Source: JBFLVN01 sp040758475
GTDB taxonomy: Bacteria; JAGRBM01
Assembly (NCBI GenBank): GCA_040758475.1
Contig: JBFLVN010000126.1
Coordinates: forward strand, 1-10,646
Direction of reading: 5' to 3'
Length of the DNA: 10,646 bases
Part shown: positions 1 through 5,296 of the stretch, in pieces
Position numbering within the stretch: the stretch's first letter is position 1
Layout: every line of letters begins with the position of its first letter
The notes under the pieces: generated by a model
The model's database searches: none
Seen by the model: the letters and a program-made list of their open reading frames with translations, nothing else
Told to the model about the DNA's origin: nothing
Program-made: the position numbers and the translations under genes

Positions 1-22
1 GGGGCGGTTCGCGAACCGCCCC
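1..22. repeat. Perfect 22-bp palindrome at window edge
   Basis: Positions 1-22 equal their own reverse complement: arms GGGGCGGTTCG and CGAACCGCCCC meet with no spacer. The following bases TACG suggest the element continues as GTA-palindrome-TAC, with its left flank cut off by the window edge. From memory, intergenic elements of this GTAGGGGCG...CGCCCCTAC type are dispersed in many large GC-rich environmental bacterial genomes. It could form a strong hairpin or cruciform downstream of the minus-strand operon ending at 153. No T-run follows, so it is not a canonical intrinsic terminator. Confidence 0.75.
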
Positions 23-152
23 TACGAAATTCCCGGAAATCTGGGGTACCTGGGTCATCTGAGTAGTTTCATGAACGATTATTCATCTGGGCACACTTCG
101 CCGATTTCATTATAGGACATTTCTTAGGAAAAGAAACGAGCGGACCCGGCCT

Positions 153-308
153 CTAAGAACCCTTCCGGAAACGGTTTACCAATTTCCGGATGCTGGGAGT
201 CATGGGCCGGCAGGCGCAGTGTTTTTCATGGGCCAGATGCCACCGGGCACGCTCCGCCGGGGTCGCGTTCTTGGGCATGGGGTGTTTTTTGTGCCACTGG
301 GCGTTCAC
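153..308 (-). CDS. Small conserved protein of unknown function, 51 aa
   Basis: A 51-residue protein starting at the GTG at 306-308 (VNAQWHKKHPMPKNATPAER...) and ending at TAG 153-155. Reading further upstream in this frame gives a longer ORF, but GTG 308 is preferred: a clear Shine-Dalgarno (AAGGAG) lies about 7 nt before it, and the W-H-K-K-H-P-M-P-K-N-A-T start matches my memory of a widespread family of short bacterial hypothetical proteins. Visible features are a His-rich start, a second W-H-L-x-H motif, and C-A-C-R-P near residues 31-35, which together could bind metal. It has no signal peptide or membrane segment. Its start overlaps the stop of the preceding membrane-protein gene as GTGA, so translation is probably coupled. 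Function is unknown; a role linked to the membrane protein is inference. Confidence 0.75.
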   Translation of the reverse strand: MNAQWHKKHPMPKNATPAERARWHLAHEKHCACRPMTPSIRKLVNRFRKGS

Positions 309-736
309 GGCTCTCTCCTTTCCCGAAGCGCGCCCGCGAGGAGCGGCGCAAAGAGCAGGACGGCGAGCCCGATGGGCAGCAGTCCCCCTTGGGAGGGATT
401 GTAATCGGAAAGAATGCGTTCCCAAGAAAGACGCAAGATGAGACGCGCCAGGACGATCTCGAACAGGATCGTACAAGACACCCACAACACCCCAATGGCC
501 AGGAGCTTTTTTCTATCCCACGTACGGAGCCACGGGAAAGCGAGATAGCTGATAGCCAGGATCAGCAGGGAACCGCTAAAAACGCTCACCTGCCGGGCTC
601 TGAAATCCCCGAGGATCGGTTCCAGGAAGAACGTCCGCAGAATTCCATGGACCGTCTCGGCCGCCATGAGAAGGAGCCAGACGCCCAGGGCGCGGAGCCA
701 GGGGATAGTCGGCGAATTCAACAGGTCGGATTTCAA
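305..736 (-). CDS. Four-helix membrane protein of unknown function
   Basis: The reading frame ends at TGA 305-307 and encodes about 143 residues from a tentative TTG at 734-736. Four hydrophobic segments are visible: LGVWLLLMAAETVHGI, VFSGSLLILAISYLAF, LLAIGVLWVSCTILFEIVLA and LPIGLAVLLFAPLLAGAL. The conserved-looking core TVHGILRTFFLEP..GDFRARQVSVFSGSLLI resembles, from memory, a family of uncharacterised bacterial inner-membrane proteins. The start is unsure: the frame stays open to 919 but would then overlap the PIN toxin gene by about 150 nt, and the upstream residues do not look like membrane-protein sequence. TTG 736 has only a weak AGG upstream; TTG 721 is another option. The stop overlaps the next gene's GTG as GTGA. 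Same strand and close spacing (about 31 nt) suggest cotranscription with vapBC. No function can be assigned. Confidence 0.65.
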   Translation of the reverse strand: MKSDLLNSPTIPWLRALGVWLLLMAAETVHGILRTFFLEPILGDFRARQVSVFSGSLLILAISYLAFPWLRTWDRKKLLAIGVLWVSCTILFEIVLARLILRLSWERILSDYNPSQGGLLPIGLAVLLFAPLLAGALRERREP

Positions 737-767
737 CGAATGGCCTGGTACCAGAGGGAATGGAATA

Positions 768-1139
768 CTATTTGGGCCGGTATTTGACGCCCGGAAGCCC
801 TTTGAAGTCTGCGTCCTGGGTCCAAAGAGAAGCACCCTGGACCTGGGCCGTGGCAAAAACAATGCTATCGGCCATGGGAAGGTTGTACTTGATACTTGCA
901 GATACGGCTTGCAAAGCAAGAGGGGCGGTAAGGTCTATGAGTTTTCCCTGGCGCATGGCCGCCACTTTTTCGAGGGCCTCCTTCTTGCCACGTTGCCGGA
1001 GGATCGTCTTGAAAACCTCATAAAGACACACCGTTGGAACCAAGAGTGCCCCAGTATCTTGAATTGCCGGGGTGAAGAAAGCGGCGTTAGGTGTACCCGC
1101 AAAATACTCAAGCCACGCAGAGGAATCGACGACATTCAC
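768..1139 (-). CDS. vapC: PIN-domain toxin of a type II toxin-antitoxin pair (VapC-like)
   Basis: A 123-residue PIN-domain ribonuclease, expected to cleave RNA in the cytoplasm when released from its antitoxin. The canonical acidic residues are present: D5 in VVDSSAWLEYF, E41 in LYEVFK, D91 in MADSIVFATA, and D109/D111 near the C terminus in TQDADF. These coordinate divalent metal in VapC proteins, so the copy looks catalytically intact and has typical length. The start is GTG 1137-1139, overlapping the antitoxin's TGA as GTGA; this coupled arrangement is common in TA operons. Third-position GC in the first 30 codons is 15/30, lower than the adjacent arsR operon (23/30 in the AHSA1 gene), which fits a mobile TA module. 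The exact RNA target cannot be read from the sequence. Confidence 0.9.
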   Translation of the reverse strand: MNVVDSSAWLEYFAGTPNAAFFTPAIQDTGALLVPTVCLYEVFKTILRQRGKKEALEKVAAMRQGKLIDLTAPLALQAVSASIKYNLPMADSIVFATAQVQGASLWTQDADFKGLPGVKYRPK

Positions 1140-1348
1140 ACGCGGTCTTCCCGTTCCCGCTCGACCTCAGTAGAAATTCCTTTGAGGGTGCCCCTTAAAG
1201 ATTCGATTCTCTTGATCGGCACAAGTTCCACGCACCCTTCAAACTCGATTACATCGAATTTCTGGCCGGGTTTGATGCCAAGAGATTTGCGGACTTCTTC
1301 CGGGATCACCACTTGATATTTGGGAGAAACGGTAACAGCCATTTCCAT
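1136..1348 (-). CDS. vapB: AbrB/MazE-type antitoxin (VapB-like)
   Basis: A 70-residue antitoxin with an N-terminal swapped-hairpin AbrB/SpoVT DNA-binding domain: VTVSPKYQVVIPEEVRKSLG at residues 5-24, then IKPGQKFDVIEFEG. The charged tail IESLRGTLKGISTEVERERED (residues 48-68) is the part expected to wrap the PIN toxin and block its active site. ATG 1346-1348 is preferred over the internal ATG two codons later, because AAGGA sits 6 nt upstream. The stop overlaps the toxin GTG. By analogy the VapBC complex should bind its own promoter, likely the -35/-10 pair just upstream. It is divergent from arsR, with about 140 bp between start codons. Confidence 0.9.
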   Translation of the reverse strand: MEMAVTVSPKYQVVIPEEVRKSLGIKPGQKFDVIEFEGCVELVPIKRIESLRGTLKGISTEVEREREDRV

Positions 1349-1369
1349 GATCCATCCTTCAGTCGTTTA

Positions 1370-1398
1370 ACGATATCCTGATCGATCTGCCAAATCAA
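1370..1398 (-). promoter_or_regulatory. Candidate vapBC promoter
   Basis: On the minus strand, TTGATT (1398-1393) and TATCGT (1375-1370) lie 17 bp apart, a sigma70-like layout ending about 21 bp before the vapB ATG. An imperfect CGAT...ATCG symmetry at 1371-1384 overlaps the -10 region and could be part of an autoregulatory site. Found by eye only. Confidence 0.4.
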
Positions 1399-1440
1399 GA
1401 AGTGCCCCCGCTGTCACCAAACTCTCCCCAAACAAATTCC

Positions 1441-1469
1441 TTGACTCCCCACCCCATCCAATATATTTA
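1441..1469 (+). promoter_or_regulatory. Candidate promoter of the arsR-AHSA1-doxX operon
   Basis: TTGACT (1441-1446) and TATTTA (1464-1469) are separated by 17 bp, a good sigma70-like match. The predicted start of transcription falls about 1475-1477, which would give a 5' leader of only 12-14 nt before the arsR ATG at 1489. The -10 box lies inside the inverted repeat at 1462-1487. Confidence 0.55.
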
Positions 1470-1487
1470 ACCAAAAGGTTAAATATA
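1462..1487. promoter_or_regulatory. Perfect 11-4-11 inverted repeat: probable ArsR-family operator
   Basis: Arms TATATTTAACC (1462-1472) and GGTTAAATATA (1477-1487) are perfect complements around AAAA. The repeat covers the putative -10 box and predicted transcription start and ends one base before the arsR ATG. It is a strong AT-rich island in GC-rich surroundings. ArsR-family dimers bind such dyads next to their own genes, so binding here should exclude RNA polymerase. The TTTAACC..GGTTAAA core resembles, from memory, sequences upstream of other ArsR-AHSA1 operons. Confidence 0.8.
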
Positions 1488-1488
1488 A

Positions 1489-1857
1489 ATGACCCCGGAC
1501 CACCTCAGCGCCACCTTCGCCGCCCTGGCGGACCCCACCCGCCGGGCCATCCTGGCCCGCCTCGCCCTGGGGGAAGCCTCGGTCACGGAACTCTCCGAGC
1601 CCTTCGACATGAGCCTGCCGGCCGTCTCCAAGCACTTAAAGGTGCTCGAGCGGGCGGGCCTCATCGCCCGGGGGAAAGAGGCCCAGTGGCGCCCCTGCCG
1701 GATCGAAGCCACCCCCCTCAAGGAAGTCTCCGATTGGGTAGGCCGCTACCGGGAAATCTGGGAGCAACGTCTCGATCGCCTGGACGAGTACCTGCAAGAG
1801 CTCAAGAAAAAAGAAGAAGGGAAAAGAGGGAAAAAACATGGCCGCGCAAAAAGCTGA
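1489..1857 (+). CDS. ArsR-family winged-helix transcriptional repressor
   Basis: A 122-residue regulator with the typical N-terminal start FAALADPTRRAILARLALGE, then a winged helix with recognition helix MSLPAVSKHLKVLERAGLIA (residues 41-60) and wing GKEAQWRPCRI. The SmtB/ArsR metal motif ELCVCDL is absent and the only cysteine is C70, so metal sensing is unlikely. It belongs with the ArsR-like repressors paired with AHSA1 and DoxX genes, whose inducer is generally unknown. The C terminus is a long charged helix rich in K/E, extended by the overlap with the next gene. There is no strong Shine-Dalgarno: only AAGG within the operator, 10 nt before ATG, so translation may be weak or near-leaderless. 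The stop lies 20 nt inside the next gene, suggesting coupling. It probably represses its own operon through the adjacent dyad. Confidence 0.92.
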   Translation: MTPDHLSATFAALADPTRRAILARLALGEASVTELSEPFDMSLPAVSKHLKVLERAGLIARGKEAQWRPCRIEATPLKEVSDWVGRYREIWEQRLDRLDEYLQELKKKEEGKRGKKHGRAKS

Positions 1858-2803
1858 AAACACTTCCGGCCGGGAGATCGTCATCACCCGCGTCTTCGAC
1901 GCGCCCCGCGAACTCGTCTGGGAAGCCTGGACGCAGCAAAAGCACGTGGAGAAGTGGTGGGGGCCAAGGGGCTTCCGGGACACGTTCCAGAAATTCGAGG
2001 TGAAGGTGGGCGGTGCTTGGGTTTTCACCATGCACGGCCCCGACGGCACCGATTATCCAAACATGATTTTCTTTCAAGAAGTCGTCAAACCCGAGCGCCT
2101 CGTCTACTTCCACGGCGAAAAAGAAAACGACCCCCAGGGATTTTCAGTGCAGGTAAACTTTGAAACGCAAGGGGGAAAGACCAAGGTCACCATGCGGAGC
2201 CTCTTCCCCACGGCCGCGGCCCGCGACCACGTGGTCAAGGAATACAAAGCCATCGAAGGGGGCCACCAGACCCTGGACCGCCTGGGCGAACAGCTTGGGG
2301 CAATGGCGGGAGAAAATGTGTTCATGCTTTCCCGCACGTTCGATGCTCCCCGGGAGCTGGTCTTCAAAGCCTGGACGCAGCCCGAACACATGCAGCACTG
2401 GTGGGGCCCCAAAGGGGCCAAAGTCCTCCACAGCAAAATGGACCTGCGCCCCGGCGGCACGTACCACTACTGCATGCAACATCCCGATGCGGGCGAGCTG
2501 TGGGGGAAATTCATCTACCGGGAGATTACGAAGCCCGAACGGCTCGTCTTCGTGAGCGGTTTTTCCGACAAAGACGGGAACTTTACCCGCCACCCCATGA
2601 GCCCCACCTGGCCCCTCGAAATGCTCAGTGTCATTACGTTCGTCGAACAGGAAGGGAAAACAACCGTTACCATCCGGTGGACGCCCCTCAATGCGTCCGG
2701 CGTGGAACGAAAGACCTTCGAGGATGGGAAGCCCAGCATGCAACAGGGCTGGGGCGGGAGCCTGGACCAACTGGCCGAATACCTGGCCCAGAAACAGGCC
2801 TGA
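1838..2803 (+). CDS. Tandem AHSA1/SRPBCC-domain protein
   Basis: A 321-residue cytoplasmic protein with two consecutive AHSA1 (Hsp90-ATPase-activator homolog, START/SRPBCC fold) domains, roughly residues 12-157 and 159-318. Each begins with the family signature: TRVFDAPRELVWEAWTQ..HVEKWWGPRGF in the first and SRTFDAPRELVFKAWTQ..HMQHWWGPKGA in the second. Both keep the later KPERLV motif. FDAPREL recurs at an offset of 149 residues, so this is an internal duplication or fusion. SRPBCC domains form a deep hydrophobic cavity for small ligands; no enzyme activity can be assigned. ATG 1838 is preceded by AAGAGGG at 7 nt spacing and lies inside the 3' end of arsR (20 nt overlap), so the genes are co-expressed. 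A role in binding or detoxifying a hydrophobic compound under ArsR control is inference. Confidence 0.92.
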   Translation: MAAQKAENTSGREIVITRVFDAPRELVWEAWTQQKHVEKWWGPRGFRDTFQKFEVKVGGAWVFTMHGPDGTDYPNMIFFQEVVKPERLVYFHGEKENDPQGFSVQVNFETQGGKTKVTMRSLFPTAAARDHVVKEYKAIEGGHQTLDRLGEQLGAMAGENVFMLSRTFDAPRELVFKAWTQPEHMQHWWGPKGAKVLHSKMDLRPGGTYHYCMQHPDAGELWGKFIYREITKPERLVFVSGFSDKDGNFTRHPMSPTWPLEMLSVITFVEQEGKTTVTIRWTPLNASGVERKTFEDGKPSMQQGWGGSLDQLAEYLAQKQA

Positions 2804-2835
2804 AATCGTGGGGGCAGGAGCGGATGAATTTCAGC

Positions 2836-2865
2836 CACGGATGAACACAGATGGACACGGATGGG
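2836..2865 (+). repeat. Three tandem 10-bp units of CACRGATGRR
   Basis: CACGGATGAA (2836-2845), CACAGATGGA (2846-2855) and CACGGATGGG (2856-2865) repeat head to tail in the gap between the AHSA1 gene and doxX. From memory, related 'accacggatgaacacggatg' strings are dispersed intergenic repeats in many large bacterial genomes. It lies just upstream of the doxX ribosome-binding site and inflates the apparent doxX reading frame by ten codons. Confidence 0.7.
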
Positions 2866-2880
2866 AAAGCGGAGAATCAA

Positions 2881-3324
2881 ATGGAAAAACTGAAACCGTA
2901 TTTGCAGCCCCTCTCGCAGCCCACCCTCGCCTCGGCGGCGCTCTTGATCCTGCGCCTCGTGGCCGGAGCGGCGTTCGCGATCCACGGGTGGGGCAAAATC
3001 AAAACGCCCTTTAGTTGGGTGCCACCTGATGCGCCCATGGCCATTCCCGCCGTTTTTCAGGGCCTTGCGGCCCTTTCGGAGTTCGGCGGCGGTCTCGCGT
3101 GGATTCTCGGCCTTCTGACGCCCCTCGCCTCCCTCGGCATGGCCTGCACGATGGCCGTGGCCGTCTACCTGCACGCGGTGGTTTTCGGCGACCCGTTCAT
3201 AAACCCCACGGGCGGTGGCGCCTACGAACTCCCCCTCCTGTTTTTTGCCATCTCTCTTGTGCTCCTGACGGTGGGACCCGGGAAGTTTTCCGTGGACGCG
3301 AAAGCGTTCGGGGAGAGGAAGTAA
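2881..3324 (+). CDS. DoxX-family inner-membrane protein
   Basis: A 147-residue integral membrane protein starting at ATG 2881 (MEKLKPYLQPLSQPTLASAA), with GGAG 8 nt upstream. Four hydrophobic segments are visible: ASAALLILRLVAGAAFAIHG, the VFQGLAALSEFGGGLAWILG region, LASLGMACTMAVAVYLHAVV and LPLLFFAISLVLLTVGPG. The RLVAGAAFAIHGWGKI segment and the F-G-G-G-L stretch are typical of DoxX/DoxD-like proteins, which are often linked to oxidoreductase or stress functions, though most members are uncharacterised. An in-frame ATG at 2851 lies inside the tandem repeat and encodes repeat-derived residues, so it was rejected. The 77-nt gap to the AHSA1 gene and shared strand suggest it is the third gene of the arsR operon. 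Confidence 0.88.
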   Translation: MEKLKPYLQPLSQPTLASAALLILRLVAGAAFAIHGWGKIKTPFSWVPPDAPMAIPAVFQGLAALSEFGGGLAWILGLLTPLASLGMACTMAVAVYLHAVVFGDPFINPTGGGAYELPLLFFAISLVLLTVGPGKFSVDAKAFGERK

Positions 3325-3355
3325 TCGAACGCCGCCGAGCGCAAGCGCCCGCTAC

Positions 3356-3383
3356 TTGGGATTGAACGGGGTTCGGCTATGCT
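3356..3383 (+). promoter_or_regulatory. Candidate promoter of the hemerythrin-like gene
   Basis: TTGGGA (3356-3361) and TATGCT (3378-3383) are separated by 16 bp, each 4/6 to sigma70 consensus. The -10 sits in the context CGGC-TATGCTC, close to the CGG-TAGGCTC boxes before 6946 and 8823. Just downstream, CCCGCC (3384-3389) and GGCGGG (3394-3399) form a 6-bp hairpin with a CGGC loop, which would be at the start of the leader. Confidence 0.35.
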
Positions 3384-3425
3384 CCCGCCCGGCGGCGGGG
3401 CGCACTTTGTCCAGGAAGCGCGCGG

Positions 3426-3854
3426 GTGACCCATTCCCAAGAAATTCTCGATGACCACCAGCAACTAGACGGCCTGCTTCGGGATTTACGCGTTGTTTCG
3501 AATTGGGAACCCGGCCATTTCCAGAATCCCTCGGTGCTGGCCCAGCTCGGCAAGGACCTTCATTCCCTCTACGTCCGGCTCGAAGCCCATTTCGCCATCG
3601 AGGAAAAAGGGCACTACCTCACCGAAGTCATGCGGCGCCGCCCCCAGGCGCGGCCCGCGCTGGAAACGTTGCACGCCGAACACCCCGAACTCCTCGGCCG
3701 GGTCCGCAGCCTCCAGGCTTTTCTCGAAAGCTCCGGCCCTGCGTCGCGGAATCCCCGCACCCTGAAGAGGGAGCTCCTCTTCGTGCTGGATCGCCTCAAG
3801 GATCACGAACGCAAGGAAACCCGGCTCCTCCAGGAAGTCTTCGGAGGCGGGTGA
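3426..3854 (+). CDS. Hemerythrin-like HHE cation-binding protein
   Basis: A 142-residue, mostly helical protein from GTG 3426, with AGGAAG 7 nt upstream. The hemerythrin pattern is complete: H11 in LDDHQQLDGLL, H55 and E59 in EAHFAIEE, H83/H86 in LHAEHPELL, and H127 with E131 in KDHERKETRLL. These ligands build a di-iron site in the four-helix bundle that can bind O2 or NO, or store iron. Length is close to single-domain family members, and there is no signal peptide, so a cytoplasmic role in oxygen or nitrosative sensing or iron handling is likely but unproven. It faces the minus-strand VOC gene tail to tail with only 14 bp between stops. It may be a separate unit from doxX, since a promoter candidate lies in the 101-bp gap. 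Confidence 0.88.
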   Translation: MTHSQEILDDHQQLDGLLRDLRVVSNWEPGHFQNPSVLAQLGKDLHSLYVRLEAHFAIEEKGHYLTEVMRRRPQARPALETLHAEHPELLGRVRSLQAFLESSGPASRNPRTLKRELLFVLDRLKDHERKETRLLQEVFGGG

Positions 3855-3868
3855 AAAGCGATCTTCGC

Positions 3869-4246
3869 TCAACTCCCGTAGGGCCGGGTGATGATTTCGA
3901 GGAAGTTGCCCGAGGGGTCTTCGAAATAGACCCCCCGCCCGCCGAAGTGGGTGTTGAATTCCCCCGGCTGCTTCTTCGCCGGATCGGCCCAGTAAGTGAG
4001 GCCCCGTTTCTTGATCCGGCCGAAGATCTGGTCGAACTCCGCCTCGCTCACCAGGAAAGCGTAATGCTGGGGTTCGATCCGCTCGTCCGTCTCGATGAAA
4101 TCCAGGCTCACCCCGTTGCTGGTCTTGACGGTCAGGAAGATGCCAAAGGGCTCCGGCGGGGGGAGTCCCAGAATTTGGGATACGAAGTCCGCCGACTCCC
4201 GCTTGTCGCGCGCATGAACGAGCGTGTGATTGAACTCAACGGGCAT
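3869..4246 (-). CDS. VOC-family glyoxalase/dioxygenase-like protein
   Basis: A 125-residue single-module vicinal-oxygen-chelate protein. The paired beta-alpha-beta-beta-beta units are visible: FNHTLVHARDKRESADFVSQ opens the first, and PQHYAFLVSEAEFDQIFGRI opens the second. Candidate metal ligands H7, H61 and E117 (in GNFLEIIT) occupy the expected places, and GGRGVYFEDPSGNFLEI is the family's closing motif. It should act as a cytoplasmic dimer, with a metal-dependent reaction on an unknown small molecule; glyoxalase, fosfomycin-resistance and dioxygenase activities all occur in this fold. Start ATG 4244-4246; the upstream AGAGAG is a modest ribosome-binding site. The PhnB-like VOC gene lies about 80 nt upstream on the same strand, so the two may be cotranscribed. 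Confidence 0.88.
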   Translation of the reverse strand: MPVEFNHTLVHARDKRESADFVSQILGLPPPEPFGIFLTVKTSNGVSLDFIETDERIEPQHYAFLVSEAEFDQIFGRIKKRGLTYWADPAKKQPGEFNTHFGGRGVYFEDPSGNFLEIITRPYGS

Positions 4247-4327
4247 GGTGCTCTCTGAATTTAGCGGACCCTCTTAAAGAATTACCGAACCCGGGGTTCC
4301 GCCGGGTCTTCATACGTCCTGCCGTTG

Positions 4328-4810
4328 TTACTTTCCGCGCCGGGCGGCATCGATCGCCGCCACATCGATTTTCTTCATGTTCATCATGGCATTAAATGCT
4401 CGTTTGGCCTCGTCTCCACCTTTCGCCATCGCTTCCGTGAGCGTACGCGGTGTAATTTGCCAAGAAACACCCCACCGATCCTTGCACCAACCGCACATGC
4501 TTTCTTCCCCGCCGTTTTTCACGATGGCATTCCAATATTTGTCCGTTTCTTGCTGATTATCAGTCGCAATTTGGAAAGAAAATGCCTCGCTGTGCTTGAA
4601 ATAGGAACCGCCATTTACCCCGATACACGGGATGCCCAAAACAGTGAATTCAACGGTCAGCACATCACCCGCTTTACCCGATGGGTAGTCGCCGGGGGCC
4701 CGAAGAACCGGGCCTACTGAACTATTGGGAAAGGTTTCAGCGTAGAAACGGGCTGCTTGCTCGGCCTCTTTGTCGAACATCAAGCAGATTATGTTTTTTG
4801 GTATTTGCAC
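4328..4810 (-). CDS. PhnB-like VOC protein (3-demethylubiquinone methyltransferase-like domain)
   Basis: A 160-residue protein from GTG 4808-4810, with GAGGGAG 8 nt upstream. It matches the PhnB/3-dmu-9_3-mt subgroup of the VOC fold: IICLMFDKEAEQAARFYAETFPNS, then AGDVLTVEFTVLGIPCIGVNGG, then the diagnostic GGEESMCGWCKDRWGVSWQI. The family name is misleading, since most members have no shown methyltransferase activity; a small-molecule-binding or stress role is as likely. The tail MMNMKKIDVAAIDAARRGK is typical. GC3 in the first 30 codons is 16/30, lower than the neighbouring VOC gene (22/30). It starts 53 nt downstream of the tmRNA 3' end with no visible terminator between, so readthrough from ssrA is possible. 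Confidence 0.88.
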   Translation of the reverse strand: MQIPKNIICLMFDKEAEQAARFYAETFPNSSVGPVLRAPGDYPSGKAGDVLTVEFTVLGIPCIGVNGGSYFKHSEAFSFQIATDNQQETDKYWNAIVKNGGEESMCGWCKDRWGVSWQITPRTLTEAMAKGGDEAKRAFNAMMNMKKIDVAAIDAARRGK

Positions 4811-4863
4811 GTGAATTCTCCCTCTACTTCTTCAACGAAATCCGGGTTTGATTGCTTAACAAA

Positions 4864-5225
4864 TGGTGGAGGCGGGGGGAATTGAACCCCCGTCCGAAGG
4901 ACGTCTTCGATTGGCCTCTACGTGCGTAGCTTCCGTTTGGTTACCGCCGGTACGTCGCCCAGAAGCGGGCCATCACCGGTGGGGTCCAGATTGATTTCGC
5001 TCGCGAGCGCCCCGGACCAGGGCTCCCGTCCGCTATCCCCCATTGCTTATGCCCCGCAAGGCGCCGGGGGAGAGCCCCCTGCGGGACAGGCTACGCTAAA
5101 TTAGGCAGCCAGAGCGTATTCGTAATCGTTGCCGATTACTGTTTGCCGCAGTTTTTTAACGAGGTCCACGACATCCCCGGCACGCCACCAACCGCGTCGG
5201 CCCCCCGTCGAACCCGATCGCCCCC
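4864..5225 (-). ncRNA. ssrA: Transfer-messenger RNA (tmRNA)
   Basis: A one-piece tmRNA of 362 nt including encoded CCA. The 5' end GGGGGCGATCGGGTTCGAC (from 5225) pairs with the 3' end CGCCTCC-A-CCA (to 4864) in a 7-bp acceptor stem with one G-U pair. The T arm and 3' part are clear from GGACGGGGGTTCAATTCCCC. The internal message reads ...GGC AAC GAT TAC GAA TAC GCT CTG GCT GCC TAA, giving a tag ending NDYEYALAA. With SmpB and EF-Tu it rescues stalled ribosomes and marks the products for proteolysis. The ends were set by base pairing, so they should be accurate to a base or two. The intact 3' end shows no split att-like copy within the window. Confidence 0.95.
5101..5133 (-). other. tmRNA proteolysis-tag coding segment
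   Basis: Inside ssrA, codons 5133 down to 5104 spell GNDYEYALAA, followed by TAA at 5103-5101. The upstream ACAGTAATC resembles the A-G-U-containing determinant before resume codons. GGC (5133-5131) is the likely resume codon; ATC (5136-5134) is an alternative that would add an isoleucine. The ALAA end is the ClpXP-type degron. Confidence 0.75.
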
Positions 5226-5290
5226 AAGTTGGGAGACACTACCGAGCAGGCTTAAAGCCTTGCGAGGGAGCCAGAAGTGGCTCTTTCAAT

Positions 5291-5296
5291 AGTATA
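5291..5296 (-). promoter_or_regulatory. Candidate -10 box for ssrA
   Basis: On the minus strand TATACT (5296-5291) is a 5/6 match to TATAAT and would start transcription near 5284, leaving a leader of about 59 nt to be removed by RNase P. That leader holds the GAGCCA/TGGCTC hairpin (5268-5283). No convincing -35 box is seen 15-19 bp upstream, so this is tentative. Confidence 0.35.

Noticed and set aside
109..114. Perfect TATAAT on the minus strand
   Set aside because: No convincing -35 is seen 16-18 bp upstream and there is no gene downstream within the window, so it is not listed as a promoter.
2851..2880. Upstream ATG for doxX adding ten residues
   Set aside because: The extra codons come from the 10-bp tandem repeat; ATG 2881 has a better ribosome-binding site and a normal DoxX start.
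3857..3869. AGCGA-TCT-TCGCT dyad between the HHE and VOC genes as a bidirectional terminator
   Set aside because: Only a 5-bp stem with a 3-nt loop and no T-run on either side.
3503..4258. 251-codon open frame on the plus strand
   Set aside because: It overlaps the HHE gene out of frame and the VOC gene in antisense, and its product is low-complexity R/P/A-rich sequence.
4864..4890. Possible att site at the ssrA 3' end
   Set aside because: No second copy of this sequence and no integrase gene is seen in the window, so integration is only raised as a hypothesis.
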